Shown here: positions 22,578 through 34,716 of the stretch, one piece after another
Layout of the letters: every line of letters begins with the position of its first letter
How positions within the stretch are numbered: the stretch's first letter is position 1
Assembly: GCA_013115135.1 (NCBI GenBank)
Contig: JABANP010000206.1
Span: 1 to 64,000, forward strand
DNA length: 64,000 nucleotides
Source of the DNA: Perkinsus olseni
Lineage: Eukaryota > Perkinsozoa > Perkinsida > Perkinsidae
Direction: 5' to 3'
Program-made: the position numbers and the translations under genes
Notes under the pieces: generated by a model
Database searches by the model: none
What the model was told of the DNA's origin: nothing
Seen by the model: only the letters and a program-made list of their open reading frames with translations

Positions 22578-25500
22578 TCACTGAAGGGAGGGGCAGGAGG
22601 AGTTGAATCGGTGGTATCCGAGGGTGGAGAAGAGGAGCTCGAACTCCTCACTGGGCGGGGTGTCGTGCCTCTCACTCATCAAGAACGAAAACCGACTCTG
22701 ATTGGATAGAACCAGGGACCGTCCGGTCATGCAGAATAGCCTATGCGCTCTCCCGTAGTACCATCGCGGCATGATCCGTCCACTGTATACCTTCTGTCTT
22801 ATCCACCGTACAAATAGTGTTGATGGGATGCACAAATCGAGACACCCCACTCATCGCACTGAAGACGTCCACGTGTATCACACACTGCCCCTCAAGACCG
22901 TCCCCCTCCCCGATCAGCTCCACCCAGAACTCCTTGTCGGAGTGAGAGGCATCTGAAGCCAAGACAACTCGGAAGCACAGAGGCGTTCCGCCGTCCTCAC
23001 CACGCCCAGCGACCTCAGCATCTTCCACCACGACGGGGAGAGCTGAAGATACGTTGAAACGACCCAGCAGAAGTGGATGGGCCGGATTGTCCCTCCCGGC
23101 GAGGATCTGATGGCAGGGAAGCGTCAATTTCGTGGCGCGCGACGTGCGGACTCACCGCGCCATCTGGCCGGTTCCGCATGACAACCTTGGATAGCTGCTG
23201 CATCGCGTGCCCACTGGGGTAGTTGTATATCGAGGCCGCTGCTCGTGCTCCGAAGAGAACAACCTTGGGCCGACCATGATATCAAGACCATACCCGCCAA
23301 CGGAGAGAGCCACCACTTCACACAAGTGAGGCTTCCCGCTGCAGCAGCACTGAGTTCAGAGGTGGGCCCACGCCCTCAAGAGTGTGAGCACATTATCCCG
23401 ACCCCTCTCACTGCAACAATAGCTATCCCAATCAATCCACTTCGTAATACACAGGTTCTGAGCACCCGGTTCCTCGCCATCAACGCCATAATCTTCGCCG
23501 CTTTCGAGTTGTAGGCCTCGGGGCCATATCGCCTGGCCTGCGGAGATAGATACTGCAGCAACCTGAGAAATGGTAGCCGCGCTCGCCCTGATGATCGATG
23601 AGCTTCTCTCTACCGATAGGCCCCACAAGCGGCTACTACTGCTAACGCCAGGAGGCTAGGGAAGATGAATCTGATCTCCTTGTGTGGTAGTAGGGACAGC
23701 ACGCTGACCGGGGCCACGTACCATACCATTAGTAATGGTAAAAGGGGGAGCACCTGCAACAACAAGATGATAAGCCCTCCTCGAGTCGGGCCTGCGATAG
23801 ACGATATAATGCTCAGCTGGGTCCGAAGAAGGGATGAGGCCCCCATTCTGCACTCCTCAACAGTGGGCACCTCAACTCCTACTATGGGCCGAGCGGTGCT
23901 CTACAGCGTCCCCGAATGCACTCTAAATCCATTCCAGCTCCTGATAGCGTCTAGGATAGAGCTGGGCAACCGTACTGGAGTCGAGGAAAGTACGGTACGG
24001 AGTATGTTTCAAACTGTCAACCTAGTACGGGTACGGAGAATCAGTACGTATTAAATATATTAAACAACGCATACGTGTACTAACTGTACTAGTACGGTAC
24101 TTGGGATCCGCTGCGACGGGTAGTACGGGTACGGAGCCGTACTCGTACCCGTACCGTACTCCGTACTAGACCGTACCCGTACTTTCACCCAATTCTAATC
24201 TAGAATCATCGCGCTCTCTCAGAGAAATACTCTCGCGGTGCTTTGAAACGACACTATTGCTACTGTCACCATCATCGTGATGGTGACACGGCAAGGGCGA
24301 AGAGCACCTACAGGCCAATTTCGCTAAGCACCCTCTGGATACAGCAGTGTCTCGACGACCAGTCATGCCCAGTGAGCCACCGAGTTCCAGTATATAATGT
24401 GATACTCCCGGAAGGCCCCACCAATGACCAAAATGGAATTTCCCTCCTGATACAGCAGCCTCCGCTGCTGAGGCAACAAGCAATGGTGACCATCTAGCTG
24501 ATCTCGTTACCGAGTTGCTATATGTTGTACAGCCCTCCAACGCTCCGATGATGACAGGAGTGCCCGACACCCTATCGGGCTGGGCTCAGCTACTGAGTCT
24601 CGGGTTTGAAGATGTGACCATATCCCCACAGGGACTGTGTTCAGGACAGATTTGTGGATAGCCGAAAATGCATGACACGAGGCACTCCCCTAGATTATCG
24701 ATAATCGACGCTTCGACGAAAAGAGTCATAAGACCTCATCCCATCAGCAACGCATTTACCTGCTTATCCGAAGACCCCACTGGAGGCCTCAAGGCAGCTA
24801 GTGGTAGTAGTAAGAGCAATGGTCCAAGGCCCTGAGCGAGGCTGATGATTGTAGTCGGGCGACAGAAGGGCCGATCACCGTACCCGTATGGTTGCGTTAG
24901 TCAAGTACCAATGCCAGGGCTGAGTACCCCAGAGGTAGGACTTATTCTCAACAGCATTGAACCAAAACACCCACCCCTCCGGCCACATAACCATCCCTCG
25001 TTGCCACATCTGATCGAGGCTCGCTGCCATTCACCTCTACCAAGTCCCTCCTCACCAGAGTGTCCAGCGGTATCGACAGTACTACCCCGTAGACTGCTGC
25101 CTTGAGAGCGCTTAACTTCACTACCACCACTGATGTGACCAACTACACGGACACTACGAGACAAAACCGAGTGCTCATCAACCTACCGTTCTCACACCAC
25201 CACTGTGTTGTATCACTTCCCTACAATGACCTCGATACCCAGGGCTAGTGATATCGCTAGCAGGTCGCAGCGGAACACCAACGCTGTGAAGGTCTGTGAC
25301 AGGGGTGTGCGGGAGGGAGGAAGAGGGAAAGGTGTGGTACCATGACTTGCATGGCCGTTAGAGTCTTCCTTTCAATGTACAATGCTAGGCTGTACGTACC
25401 TGCCTGAGGATGCTGCTGAGAGAACATCAACTACCGCATCAACGTACTCAATATGAGCCCGAAGGAATTTGGAAGTAGCCTGGTGTAGTAGAACGAGAGA

Positions 25501-26098
25501 TGGAAACACCCCGTGATGCACAGTGTAATGATGACCTGAGAGAATCTCAACAGCAGCAAGGACCACTGGAGGCTAGTACTGGTAGGGCGGGCTTGCTTGA
25601 CGCTGGGCATGCATTCCTCAACCGCCGTAGTGCTGCTGCCGCTATCACCGCCATGGTCCCTCTAACCACGTACCTGCAGACGCACCATCGCTTGAGGTAC
25701 TCAGGGGTGTACTACAGTGAGAGTATCCTGTTGTCCTGTAAGTGCCCCATTGTCAAGTCTATCAGCCTTACTGTAGGCCAGGATGATACTGCCAAGACCA
25801 GAGACCCTGATAGACAACTACTGAGTGGAAGAGGAGCGCAATCCGACCACCACCTAGGAACGTCCTTGGGACTACGCCGGGGAACTCTACATGATCGTAG
25901 GCCTGTAGGTCTGTACCGTGATAAAGGAAATCATGCACGGCCTAGAGTAAGGAGAATTATGGTATTACCCTGAGCCGTGGCCCTCCCTACCTGCACATTG
26001 AAGCTTTCCTCCACCTTCGTGTAAGGGGCGAGTAGTACCAACCCTACCAATACTACTGTCGTGTAGATGTCTATGATACGATCCATTACAGTGGACAT
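22578..26098 (-). CDS. ALG12: Dolichyl-P-Man:Man7GlcNAc2-PP-dolichol alpha-1,6-mannosyltransferase (ALG12, GT22)
   Basis: ER membrane enzyme that adds the eighth mannose to the N-glycan precursor. The ATG at 26098 gives [20 protein letters not shown], then [15 protein letters not shown] and, after an intron, [20 protein letters not shown] followed by VVPRTF, the signature ALG12 N-terminus. Then come [20 protein letters not shown] with [52 protein letters not shown] followed by [31 protein letters not shown] (the GT22 HKE-x-RF motif, 23.7 kb), [13 protein letters not shown] and [13 protein letters not shown] (22.85 kb). The C-terminal exon probably ends at 22578 ([17 protein letters not shown]); that last junction is uncertain. 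The intron near 23.99-24.18 kb holds a palindromic repeat. The N-terminal Asp usual in GT22 enzymes before the HE pair reads K-V-E-E-S here, as in other ALG12 proteins. Confidence 0.92.
23985..24182. repeat. Palindrome-rich GTACGGGTACGG repeat inside an ALG12 intron
   Basis: The words gtacgg, gtacggg and their reverse complements occur more than fifteen times in about 200 bases. Around 24121-24167, tagtacgggtacggagccg is followed by its near-perfect inverse ctcgtacccgtaccgtact, which would form a strong hairpin. A small AT-rich core (attaaatatattaaac) lies between the left and right clusters. This layout resembles a miniature inverted-repeat element. No ORF lies inside. Confidence 0.6.
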
Positions 26099-26420
26099 AG
26101 AAAACTCAACCCAAGGTTCAGTCTTACACTCATCATTCGCTGTTTGGGGCGCGCGCGTAATTTTGTGGCGCGTGAGGTCAGTTAATTCGTGATCGATCGG
26201 TCTATCGGATTCTGTGGGTCACAAGGCGATGGGAAATTGAACGGATGGAGGGCACACAGTGCCTCTGTTAGGCAAGTCGAGCAAAGAATTGGAATATGAT
26301 GGTTAAAGATGAGGTGTTAAGGCTGTGAGGAAAGTGGCCGGTCAAGATGAACCATTTTGTATCTTGCACGCGTAACCTGAAGATACCCCATCTGTCGTAG
26401 ATTTAATCAACCCATTTGTA

Positions 26421-27226
26421 ATGGTATCTCCACAAGTGAGAAGTCTCGGCGACTATGACCCGAGCAACCCCGTCGGGCCGTTCAACCACATCCCTGCAGC
26501 AGACCAGAGGGGCTCCCCGCTGCTGCTAGAAAAACAGGTAGGGAGGCAACAGTGGAAAACAGCAACAGGTGTTGAATGGTAGGCGGCCATTTTCAACGAC
26601 CCATCCACGCTCATCATCATTACTCGTAATAAGAATGATAACACGGTGGCCTACAGAGTAAAATACGATGATAACGGCAAGCGTGACCAGGTACTAGGGG
26701 AGGAGGGAGGGTAACGTCACGCGCCTCGAAATTGAAGTGTGTTTCAGCACGAACCCGTCCATGGTTTTTGGGTGAGATTCAGCGACCATCCCGAAGTATC
26801 CGATCCTGAGAAGCTTCATAAAGAGCTTGGATTTTTCGAGAGTAAATTAGCGTACGGCTGCTATTCAAAAAGGATGGACAAGGCCGATGAAGCCCTGCGC
26901 AGCACCGGAGAGAATCACCTTGGCACAGATGATGAGTAATAAAGGTGTCAGAATACTCTTTTCCTGAAGGCAGTCTCTTCAGCACTTTCCTGCTCACCCT
27001 ACATGCGGTGAAGTCCCTACCCTTGACTGTGATTAAGGGAACGGATGGTAAGTATCGAGCGACGGCCTTCAAGCATGGCAAGCAACTGGCTATCTATCGT
27101 ATATATGTCTATGCTCAAGAACATAAGTGGAATCCTATCCCTACTGTTAAGTATGTTAACATACACGGCATCGACCCCGATACTGGTGAGGAGGTCATAG
27201 AGCAGATGGACCCCTCTATGATATGA
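26421..27226 (+). CDS. DUF4833-domain protein
   Basis: The ATG gives MVSPQVRSLGDYDPSNPV. After a GT-AG intron (about 26535-26581) the frame continues FNDPSTLIIITRNKNDNTVA, then YRVKYDDNGKRDQ and, after another intron, HEPVHGFWVRFSDHPE and FFESKLAYGCYSKRMDK. The final exon reads FSTFLLTLHAVKSLPLTVIK, then AIYRIYVYAQEHKW and KYVNIHGIDPDTGEEVIEQM before the stop. The run of (Y/F)-x-x-R-(S/N)-KN-x-NTVxY, an early W-x-(M/R)-(Y/F), a central LAYG and a terminal VxYVxxxGxDPxTGEEVxE is the DUF4833 layout. The family's function is unknown. The junction near 26930-26950 is not resolved. Confidence 0.75.
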
Positions 27227-27520
27227 TCCAATACTATTACCTCTTAAACTGTATCATGTCAAAATGCGCAGCCGAAAGATTCTCTTCAACCAGCACCACT
27301 GCCCAAGGTTGGAGTCCGATGGCATCATCGTCATTCTTACACCCTCCAATGTGTTGTTTTACCGGTGACCACGGTGACGTCACGTCGGCATTCCTGAGGC
27401 TCCTATGCTCCTGCTACCACAACAACCAGTTAAGCATCAGCGTTTTTGTGTATGTTTGCCATCCCTCCTGCTGTTGCGTTTCACGAGAGGTGTGGTATGA
27501 GTAGCGGCCAGTCATTTTGA

Positions 27521-27802
27521 ATGTTACGGTACGTTAGGCCGGAGAGTATCCGCCTTATAGCGATACCTAGATGGAGAATCTTTGGCGTTCCCGCACTGCG
27601 AAGATTTTCTTCTTCTACAGAGAGCCAGACTGCATCAATGAACGTCTCAAAAGCCCAACAGCAAGCTGAGGAATCTCAGATGGAGGTAGTAACGATACTG
27701 AGAGGGGGCACCGAGCGTGGACGTCAGGTTTTGTTTCCCGTGGACTCGGAGTATAGGGCTGTGGCACGACATGAGGCAGCCAAAGGTTCGAAGAAAGATT
27801 GA
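27521..27802 (+). CDS. Small protein with a mitochondrial-type presequence, unrecognised
   Basis: The 93-codon ORF begins with a true ATG. Its first 35 residues are Arg-rich, without acids beyond one Glu, and end in an RRFSSST-type cleavage region (LRYVRPESIRLIAIPRWRIF, then GVPALRRFSSST), typical of a matrix-targeting peptide. The rest (VSKAQQQAEESQMEVVTILR onward) is charged and matches no family I know. It may be a first exon of something longer; a frame with no clear product continues to 28085. Confidence rests on the presequence alone. Confidence 0.35.
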   Translation: MLRYVRPESIRLIAIPRWRIFGVPALRRFSSSTESQTASMNVSKAQQQAEESQMEVVTILRGGTERGRQVLFPVDSEYRAVARHEAAKGSKKD

Positions 27803-28642
27803 ACGGGCGTTGGGGATTCATGTTGCCCAGTTGCTAAGGAAGATCCGATCTCCTCGAGTGACTCGAGTACGGATGATGATAGTGATATCGACGAGGCCGA
27901 GCAGTCGTCCTATTATAAGAGCGATGAGGGAGCTCCACTATGGGGGGCATTGGAAGGTGAATGTGGATTCAAGTAGTAGGGTGGGGTGTCCTGTTGATGC
28001 AGTGTCGACAAGCTTGTCCAGGTATGAAGGGCCAGAGCCGACGAGACATGGCGATTGGCAGTACAAAGGACGATGCACTGATTTCTGAGAGTCATGATTT
28101 TTTTCATGCTGGGAGGGTTCGAGTTTTTTTGCCATGAGATTGGAGGCTGGTCACTCCTTCGTGTGATCTGGTCCATGCTCAAGAAGCGATCGAGCGTGAT
28201 AGTCGCATGCGACAGGGCCTAATGATTCGGTTTATGATCACTCAACACAAACGACTATTATAGGAGAATCGGGATTAACGATGATGTGATAATAACATTC
28301 CTACTTATCAACGATGATGATGTGATACTTTCTATGGCACAACGGGAAAGTCTGTTCAATGGTGATCACTTCTCTCCTGTGGCGGGGAGGATCCACGAGT
28401 CCGACGCTGGCCCAACGCTGTGCTCTAAAAGAAATATCAGGGACCCTAGTCACTAGGGCCTAGTGGACTCACTAAGCTCATATCATCCTACCGGCATCAG
28501 AACATTCGTGCACTGAGGTCTCTTGGTGATCTCCTTCCAAAGAGGGCGGAGCAAAGGCAGGCACGGAATCGGTAGAGGCTCCTGATTAGGTGACAAGGTA
28601 AGCATCGCAGGATTCAGTAACTAGCACATAGGGGTAGCAGTT
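27803..28642. other. Intergenic with a copy of a locally duplicated flank
   Basis: No gene seen. About 28019-28380 is recognisably similar to 32183-32600 (shared tgaagggc, gccgacgaga/gccaacgagg, cacaaacgac, taggagaatcgggat, ataacattc blocks). It is therefore part of the duplicated unit that includes the PB1-like genes. Confidence 0.5.
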
Positions 28643-29374
28643 TCATACGTAGCTTCCCATGTTCCCTACCCTCCTACTCTCGTGGTGAGTGCCCTCGAGC
28701 CTGACTTCCAGCTTGAGGATGAGTATGGTATGACCATCAGATCTCACCGTCTCCTCAGCAAAGCAATCGAATAGACCACTCATGCTCGACTTCTCGGTCA
28801 CCTCCCAAGAGCGTCCGGCTTTGTCCTTGCAGAGGAAGAACTGCACAGTATTGGCGGCAAGTTCTGGCCACACCCTCGCTACGTCTTCCCGCATAGTATC
28901 AAGAGAGAAGTCGATCGCGTGATGCCACGTACTCACGAAACATCGGACATCAAAGGTTAGTTGGTAGCGGTACCGTGGTGGCCTTGGAACTACTTGAGGA
29001 GCTCTCACCTGTACACCCCCGTCGCCTTGCTGCTCCTCCAAACCGCTCGTCCCAGGATGGCTGGGATTTGAACCCGCCGGCTCAGGAACGACAGTTAGGT
29101 CAAGTAAGATAGGAGAAACTCCACCAGGGCGCCTCACCTCACGACCAGCCATAGCAAACAGCGAACGCAAACCCGTGATGAAGATGTTACACGATCTCCC
29201 CTTTTCGTCGTAGTACACGACAGAGAAATCGGTACCGTCAAGTTCGGGCCAAACAGTCTTCACATGTTCCAACACGTCCGTATAGCGGGGCAAGCAGTCC
29301 TTCGTTTCACAAAAACGCGCGGTGAACTCTGAACCATAGCCCACTCGGTAGCCATAGAAGTTACGTGAAGTCAT
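28643..29374 (-). CDS. Tandem PB1-like domain protein, copy A
   Basis: Two related domains in one frame. Domain 1 (about residues 5-100) reads YGYRVGYGSEFTARF, VWPELDGTDFSVVYYDEKGR and ends LLDLTVVPEP. Domain 2 (about 135-230) reads YRYQLTFDVRCFVSTWH, then IDFSLDTMREDVARVWPELA, QFFLCKDKAGRSWEV, SMSGLFDCFAEETV and TILILKLEV. A first strand, a middle helix with W-P-E-L, then Y/F-x-D-E/K-x-G-R, a short acidic or LF helix and a closing LxLxV strand fit the PB1 fold and its OPCA-like motif; this is a by-eye call. It is one of three paralogues interleaved with alpha-galactosidase genes. The linker holds GCGGGTTCAAATCCCAGCC, a B-box-like word in coding sequence. The ATG at 29374 was chosen over an upstream GTG. 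Confidence 0.65.
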   Translation of the reverse strand: MTSRNFYGYRVGYGSEFTARFCETKDCLPRYTDVLEHVKTVWPELDGTDFSVVYYDEKGRSCNIFITGLRSLFAMAGREVRRPGGVSPILLDLTVVPEPAGSNPSHPGTSGLEEQQGDGGVQVRAPQVVPRPPRYRYQLTFDVRCFVSTWHHAIDFSLDTMREDVARVWPELAANTVQFFLCKDKAGRSWEVTEKSSMSGLFDCFAEETVRSDGHTILILKLEVRLEGTHHESRRVGNMGSYV

Positions 29375-29775
29375 GATATACCACAATTAAGAAACTGAGA
29401 TGCATTCCTATTCCGCCTCTATTATGCTGATAATCCCCCTTCGAGAAGGCACTGCAGAGCACCATCTTGATTTGACGCAGTTACCATTCTCTCCAACAGA
29501 CAAGTCAATGAAATGAACTACATCGGATATGAGCTAGCGTGCGTCACTCTCACGAGTTCTCAACTCCGCCTCACTCCGGAACACTGCATTACGTCAACGT
29601 TCGCCCATCCCACGCGACTCCGCGATGTTTCGGACCTCACCGAAGTGGGTCGAAGCCCATGCACTACGAGCTCTCAGAGCACCAAGCGTGTTATCGAGCT
29701 TCTAAGAACGCAGGCGTGGTAACAAAACAGTTGTTTCGCGCATGACAGAAACGATGCCAATTAGATAAAGCCTAG

Positions 29776-31914
29776 TCACATCAAGATGACTTCCTCCGGT
29801 TTTGAGAGGTGCAGATGGACAGGGTTATTCATGGCCTTCCGGATGACGATGAAGTGAACAGAGGATGTCTCCACCTCGACGGAGTACTCTCCCTCGAACA
29901 GCCCAACATCTCGTCCCCCGAGTATGTCTCGCACGCTGAACCTAAGAGGAACATTGGAAGTGCGAAATTTCGTTGGCCGTGGCGTCGGCTGGACACCATG
30001 CCATCGATTGCTGGGCAATGCCCGGAGAGCATTGCTCGGTTGGATGCCCCCCCCCTTCCCCTGCCCTACCGAACAGACCCACTCAACAGCTACTAATGAC
30101 ACACGTTTGCTCTTCGACCCCCGCGTCAGCAGCATGGTGTTGAAGAGGAGATGATTAAGAGCTGATGGCCATGCTTACCGGGTGGATCGATCATCCCATC
30201 CCGGTATATGTTGAGCTGGACGTAGCACCACGGCTTTTAGGCCGAAAATAGCATTCGAATTCTGCAGCAGAACCACCCAGGTATCCCCCGAAGTGACGTT
30301 GCTGGTGAGTTCTCTGATCCATATCCTAATTCCATTCTCTGACCATGCTACGTGGGCCTGAAGCCAACAGCAGAGGTAAAGACAGCACTGGCGATGGTTG
30401 CATGATTCGCCGTATAAGTTGCCGGAATAATGAAGGGGCGAGAATCTCATCTTCCCCACCTGTTTCCCGAGAGGATCTTGATTCACCGCGATGACCTCCT
30501 TATTCTGGAGGATCTCTCTCGCCCAGGGGGGCATCGCTCGGAGGTCCGCTGTCATGTACCTACAGCGCTAAAGATACCAATACGTTGAGGGCATCGATTA
30601 CAGCCACAACAACGCTGCTACGACGCCTATCTTACAGAGGGGCGGCTAGGATGGCCCACAGGGAGAACTGTGACTGCTGCTCGGACAGGCTCAGACCGTT
30701 GTTGCCGACCAGGATCCTGAGGGGAAGGCGAGGCTTATGGCGGAGGTACTGGTAGGAGCAGCACGAGCGATGCATTTAAGGGGGTCGGCAACTCACATAT
30801 CGGGGTCGTTCCAGTGGCCTGGACCAGCTGCTCTGACCTGAATGTAATACACAGGGAATGTTCTACTGCTGCAGTGGACCGGTATCACCAGAATGTCGGT
30901 TGAGGTGTTCCGAGCCCAGAAGTTGGTGATATCCTCGACTGATGCCCAACTATCTTCGATGTCGCCGTAGTTACGCCACAGGTTGCAAGCCGGGGCAATC
31001 TCTTTCACGAGCACGTCGTCGTTCTCAGCATGGTCTGATAGGTATGCCGGCCAACTACGAAAGGCACTGCATCAGAACCCGATAGTTGGGAATACGTCTG
31101 AATGTGGGGCGTGTATCAAACCCAAATGTGGAGCCCCTGAATTCCTGGCTCTAAGAACTTGCAGAAGCGGTCCCCAGATACACCTGCACGAGTAGAGTAT
31201 TGGTCTGTTCGTTGCGTTCAGTATCCTTCCCAGCTCAGGATAGGATTTTCCGAATACCTGCCAAGTTAGTCACTATGGTATACAGAGATGCAATCCCCAC
31301 TTACAGTCGGGTCGGCGTAGCATCCATCAACCTTCAAGGAGTCGATCCCCCACTCAGCGAAGGTGTTGATGTCCTGTTCGAAGTGCCCCTCCAGGCCTGG
31401 ATATCCACCGCATGTGTGCGTACCGATATCCTGAAGGCACCGTGCTACACCGACTGGGCCGACTGGGGGTGTTTCACCGCGTAAAGTCCCAACTTGAGCC
31501 CTCGACGGTGCATGTAGTCTGCCAGCCATTTGATGCCGTGGGGGAATCGTTGTGAATCGGGGAGGATCTCGCCGGTCTTCTCGTCTCTCTCCTTCGTTGA
31601 CCAGCAATCGTCGATATTAACGTATTCATAGCCGACATCTCTGAACAGCATCATCACCATGGTAACACTGGGAGTCTGTCCTACTTGTATCCATCACGGA
31701 TGAGTACATCAGCCATATCGGTGTATAACCTCTCGCTGATACAGGTATCGGGATGAGCCACACAATCAGTCTCACAGCCGAACCTCTCCCACGACAACCA
31801 TCCCATGGGAGGTGTCAACGCCAGACCATTATCGAGTCCATACACAGAGTAGGGCAGCCCGGAGAGGATGACGAAAGAGATCAGAGTCAGAAGGAGCCGA
31901 CACGTAGAGAGCAT
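29776..31914 (-). CDS. GH27 alpha-galactosidase, copy 1
   Basis: Secreted or lysosomal glycosidase that removes terminal alpha-galactose. The signal peptide ([20 protein letters not shown]) precedes [20 protein letters not shown], the GH27 entry motif. Then follow [59 protein letters not shown], and [14 protein letters not shown] with the nucleophile Asp in KVDGC. Next come [25 protein letters not shown] with the acid/base Asp, [27 protein letters not shown] and a C-terminal beta domain ([20 protein letters not shown]). All catalytic residues are seen. About seven introns are needed. It is nearly identical to copy 2 over long stretches, introns included. The ATG at 31914 was chosen because the longer frame begins with TTG. 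Confidence 0.92.
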
Positions 31915-32444
31915 GAGCAAAGAAGAGCCAAAACTGAATAACTGGTTTACCTCCAACGAATCGCTCCACGAGGATGATACCGTTCTGGTATGTCCAAGCA
32001 GCAGCCTGGGATTCGCTAGCCGGTGAGACCCGGGAGAGACGGTCTAGCCTAGACCTCTCACCACGGTGGTGACACCATCACAGCTACTCCTCATGAGCCA
32101 ATTCTCCCAACCATGTCGCCACGCGTGTCCATCCGTCAAGTAGGAGGATGTGGTATTCTATCGGCCGCTGTACACTGACTGCAGGTATGAAGGGCACGGC
32201 CCTTAGGGCAGAGCCAACGAGGCATAGAGGTTGGCAGTATCAAGGCCGACGCACCATTTCCCGAGAATGATGCATTCTTGTTGAGTCGGGGCGGTTGGTG
32301 GCAGGATGGGTGGAGGGCTGGGACCGCTCAGTTCTAGGAGCCTCAACGCTGTAACAGGGAATTTCCGCTGTTTAGACGACTTCTCAGGCCCCGACTCGGA
32401 CTTGGTTGAAGGTAGATCAACACAAACGACGGAAAATAGGAGAA

Positions 32445-32590
32445 TCGGGACCAATGATGCGACAATAACATTCATATTACTGGTAAACGAAATGACGCGA
32501 CAATAACATTCTTATTACTGGTAAACGAAATGACGCGACAATAACATTCTTGTGACTAACAAGTTGTTAGTGGTGAACGAGATGATGTGA
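32445..32590. repeat. 38-base tandem repeat, about three copies
   Basis: The unit aatgacgcgacaataacatt followed by cttattactggtaaacga repeats from about 32454 to 32540, then decays into variants (gatgatgtgataataacatc). A degenerate counterpart is at 28270-28330, in the homologous flank of PB1-like copy A. Confidence 0.75.
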
Positions 32591-32923
32591 TAATAACATC
32601 CTTCCCACAGCGATCTGCCCACTTCCCGAGCAGTCATGCTCACTTCTCTCCTAGCTCGGTGACGGGGAGGACCCAGGAATCGGACCTTGGCTCAGCGCTG
32701 TGCTCTGGAAACAAGATGAGCTATTTCCGCGAGCTATCCAAAGCCATCTCGTACTGGAGTGATCAGAAGATGAGGACTCTGGATGCTCTCCTCGAGATGA
32801 GGGCGAGGCAGGCATGGTGTGCTCCGTGGCTCCTGATCATGGAGAGAGTATCAGTCGTGAGCAGTAAGTACAAAATGACCACCGAGATTGCAAACATCAC
32901 TACTGAGGCCGCAGGAACGTGGG

Positions 32924-33634
32924 CTAGTGGCCTATGTCCGAACAGAATCGAGCCCTCTTACCCTCGTGGTCAATGCCCTCGAGCCCGACCTCCAGCTTGA
33001 GGATGAGTACAGTATGACCATCCGATCTCACCGTCTCCTCAGCAAAGCAATCGAATAGACCACTCATGCTCGACTGCTCGGTCACCTCCCAAGAACGGCC
33101 GGCTTCGTCGTAGCAGAGGAAGAACTGCATATTATTGGCCGCAAGCTCTGGCCAGACCTCCCTTATGTCATCTCGTATAGTGTCAAGAGAGAAGTCGATC
33201 ACGTGATGTGACGAACTCACATAGCAGTGACGGCCAGACGTGACTTGGTAACGGTATACTGGGGTCCACCTCATTATCTGACAAGTTTTATCTTCTACAA
33301 CTTGGGCACTTTGTTGTCTCTTTGCTCCGTCCTCGGGGGGCATGTTAGGACCCTGCGGACCGGGTACGATAGTCAGATCAAGTACGAAATAGGTAAGTCC
33401 GTCAGGCCCTTTGAGCTCACGAGCCACGGAAGCGAAGATGGGATGGATATTCCCGTGGCTAACGGTGCACGATCTCCCTTTGTCGTCATGACAAACTAGA
33501 GAGAAGTCGATGTTCTTGAGCGCGGGCCACTTGTCCCTCAGACGAACAGTCATCCATCCAAAGTTGAGCCGGTCTCCAGTATCGTCCATGTAGAACTCTG
33601 ACCCATAGGCCACACGGTAACAGTGATGAATCAT
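32924..33634 (-). CDS. Tandem PB1-like domain protein, copy B
   Basis: The start MIHHCYRVAYGSEFYMD has a real ATG. Domain 1 continues LRDKWPALKNIDFSLVCHDD and ends FVLDLTIVPGP. Domain 2 reads YRYQVTSGRHCYVSSSHH, then VIDFSLDTIRDDIREVWPEL, QFFLCYDEAGRSWEV, SMSGLFDCFAEETV and TVLILKLEV. The last 90 codons are almost identical to copy A while the first half has drifted, pointing to strong constraint or gene conversion in domain 2. No signal peptide or membrane segment is present, so it is probably cytoplasmic. PB1 domains mediate head-to-tail or heterotypic binding, so scaffolding is the simplest guess. Confidence 0.65.
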   Translation of the reverse strand: MIHHCYRVAYGSEFYMDDTGDRLNFGWMTVRLRDKWPALKNIDFSLVCHDDKGRSCTVSHGNIHPIFASVARELKGPDGLTYFVLDLTIVPGPQGPNMPPEDGAKRQQSAQVVEDKTCQIMRWTPVYRYQVTSGRHCYVSSSHHVIDFSLDTIRDDIREVWPELAANNMQFFLCYDEAGRSWEVTEQSSMSGLFDCFAEETVRSDGHTVLILKLEVGLEGIDHEGKRARFCSDIGH

Positions 33635-34716
33635 TAGGGTGGGAATCTGATTCTAGAATAACAAGGAGAGTCAGCGCCCCTCGAGCAGAATACATGTGTC
33701 AATACACCATGCATCGACGTATGAAGGAGTACTTCAATCAGTCGATCATGAAGGAACGAATATTATAAACCATCTGAGGGGTGATAATTACACCCTTGAG
33801 ATACTACGAGACAAACGGTAGTTCTCCACACAATATGTAGGGCACTGTTATTATAACTACTAATATTGGTCTGTGAAAACGTCGAAGTCAACCTTCTGAG
33901 TAAATAACACGAGACAAATCCTGTTCATGGATAATGCGGTAGCTGATGCTGATAATTGGCACTGACCATAATTCTCACTCCCTGGCCAGCACTCCTAAGG
34001 GAACTTATGGCACTTTCGAAAGAAACTATCCATATACATCGTGCTGTACATGGTACAATTGCCACGTCTCTCAGCATAAAGGGCGCCGCCGCCGGCTGTG
34101 ACGCCAATGATACACAATAGTGGTCTCCAAGAACTCTTCCAGACACCAGCTGTTCGGGTTTTCGATGCTACCTCAAAGCACCATCATCATCGTCATGATC
34201 CACCACCACTGCTGCTGTAGATGCTGGATATATCAAGGACCATGCTCATGCCAACGATACATCTGAACAGGACGACCATGGATCCCACAGGAAGCACCTC
34301 ACCGCCCGGGCAGTGACACCTATTCACTCCTTCGCATTCTCTTGGTTTGTTGCTGGCAAGGTCCACGAGGCCCTGTCGGATCCGAGGGCGGTGGTATCAA
34401 AGGACGGTACCAGGAATCGTGGCTGCTACAATCTATCTCACTGGCGTCAGATGATGCAGCGATTGAAGATACGAGATCGTCTTCTCTTGGGGAGGTCCGG
34501 TACGCAGCTGTCGTTGCCTTCGTAGCTTCTGAGGTCGTATACACGTATGATCGTAGTCATTCTCGGTCAAACGAGACGGTAGTTGGGGCGAGAGAGGGGA
34601 CGCTACTGTAGCACGCCCACAGAAAATTCAGAAAAGAGCCACGTTCGGAAATTGATATTCAAGCCATCACAGCAATAACGAATCCGCGGTATACATAACT
34701 CGCTGAAGGTCATGAG
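33635..34716. other. Intergenic, no supported gene
   Basis: Short ORFs on both strands without family likeness (for example plus 34313-34611). I see no duplicated flank or RNA gene. Confidence 0.3.

Noticed and set aside
29040..29090. B-box-like GGGTTCAAATCCC in PB1-like copy A, as an eighth T-arm intron
   Set aside because: The frame is open through it, and the preceding VVP codons align with coding residues in paralogues B and C. It may be an exonised insertion or chance.
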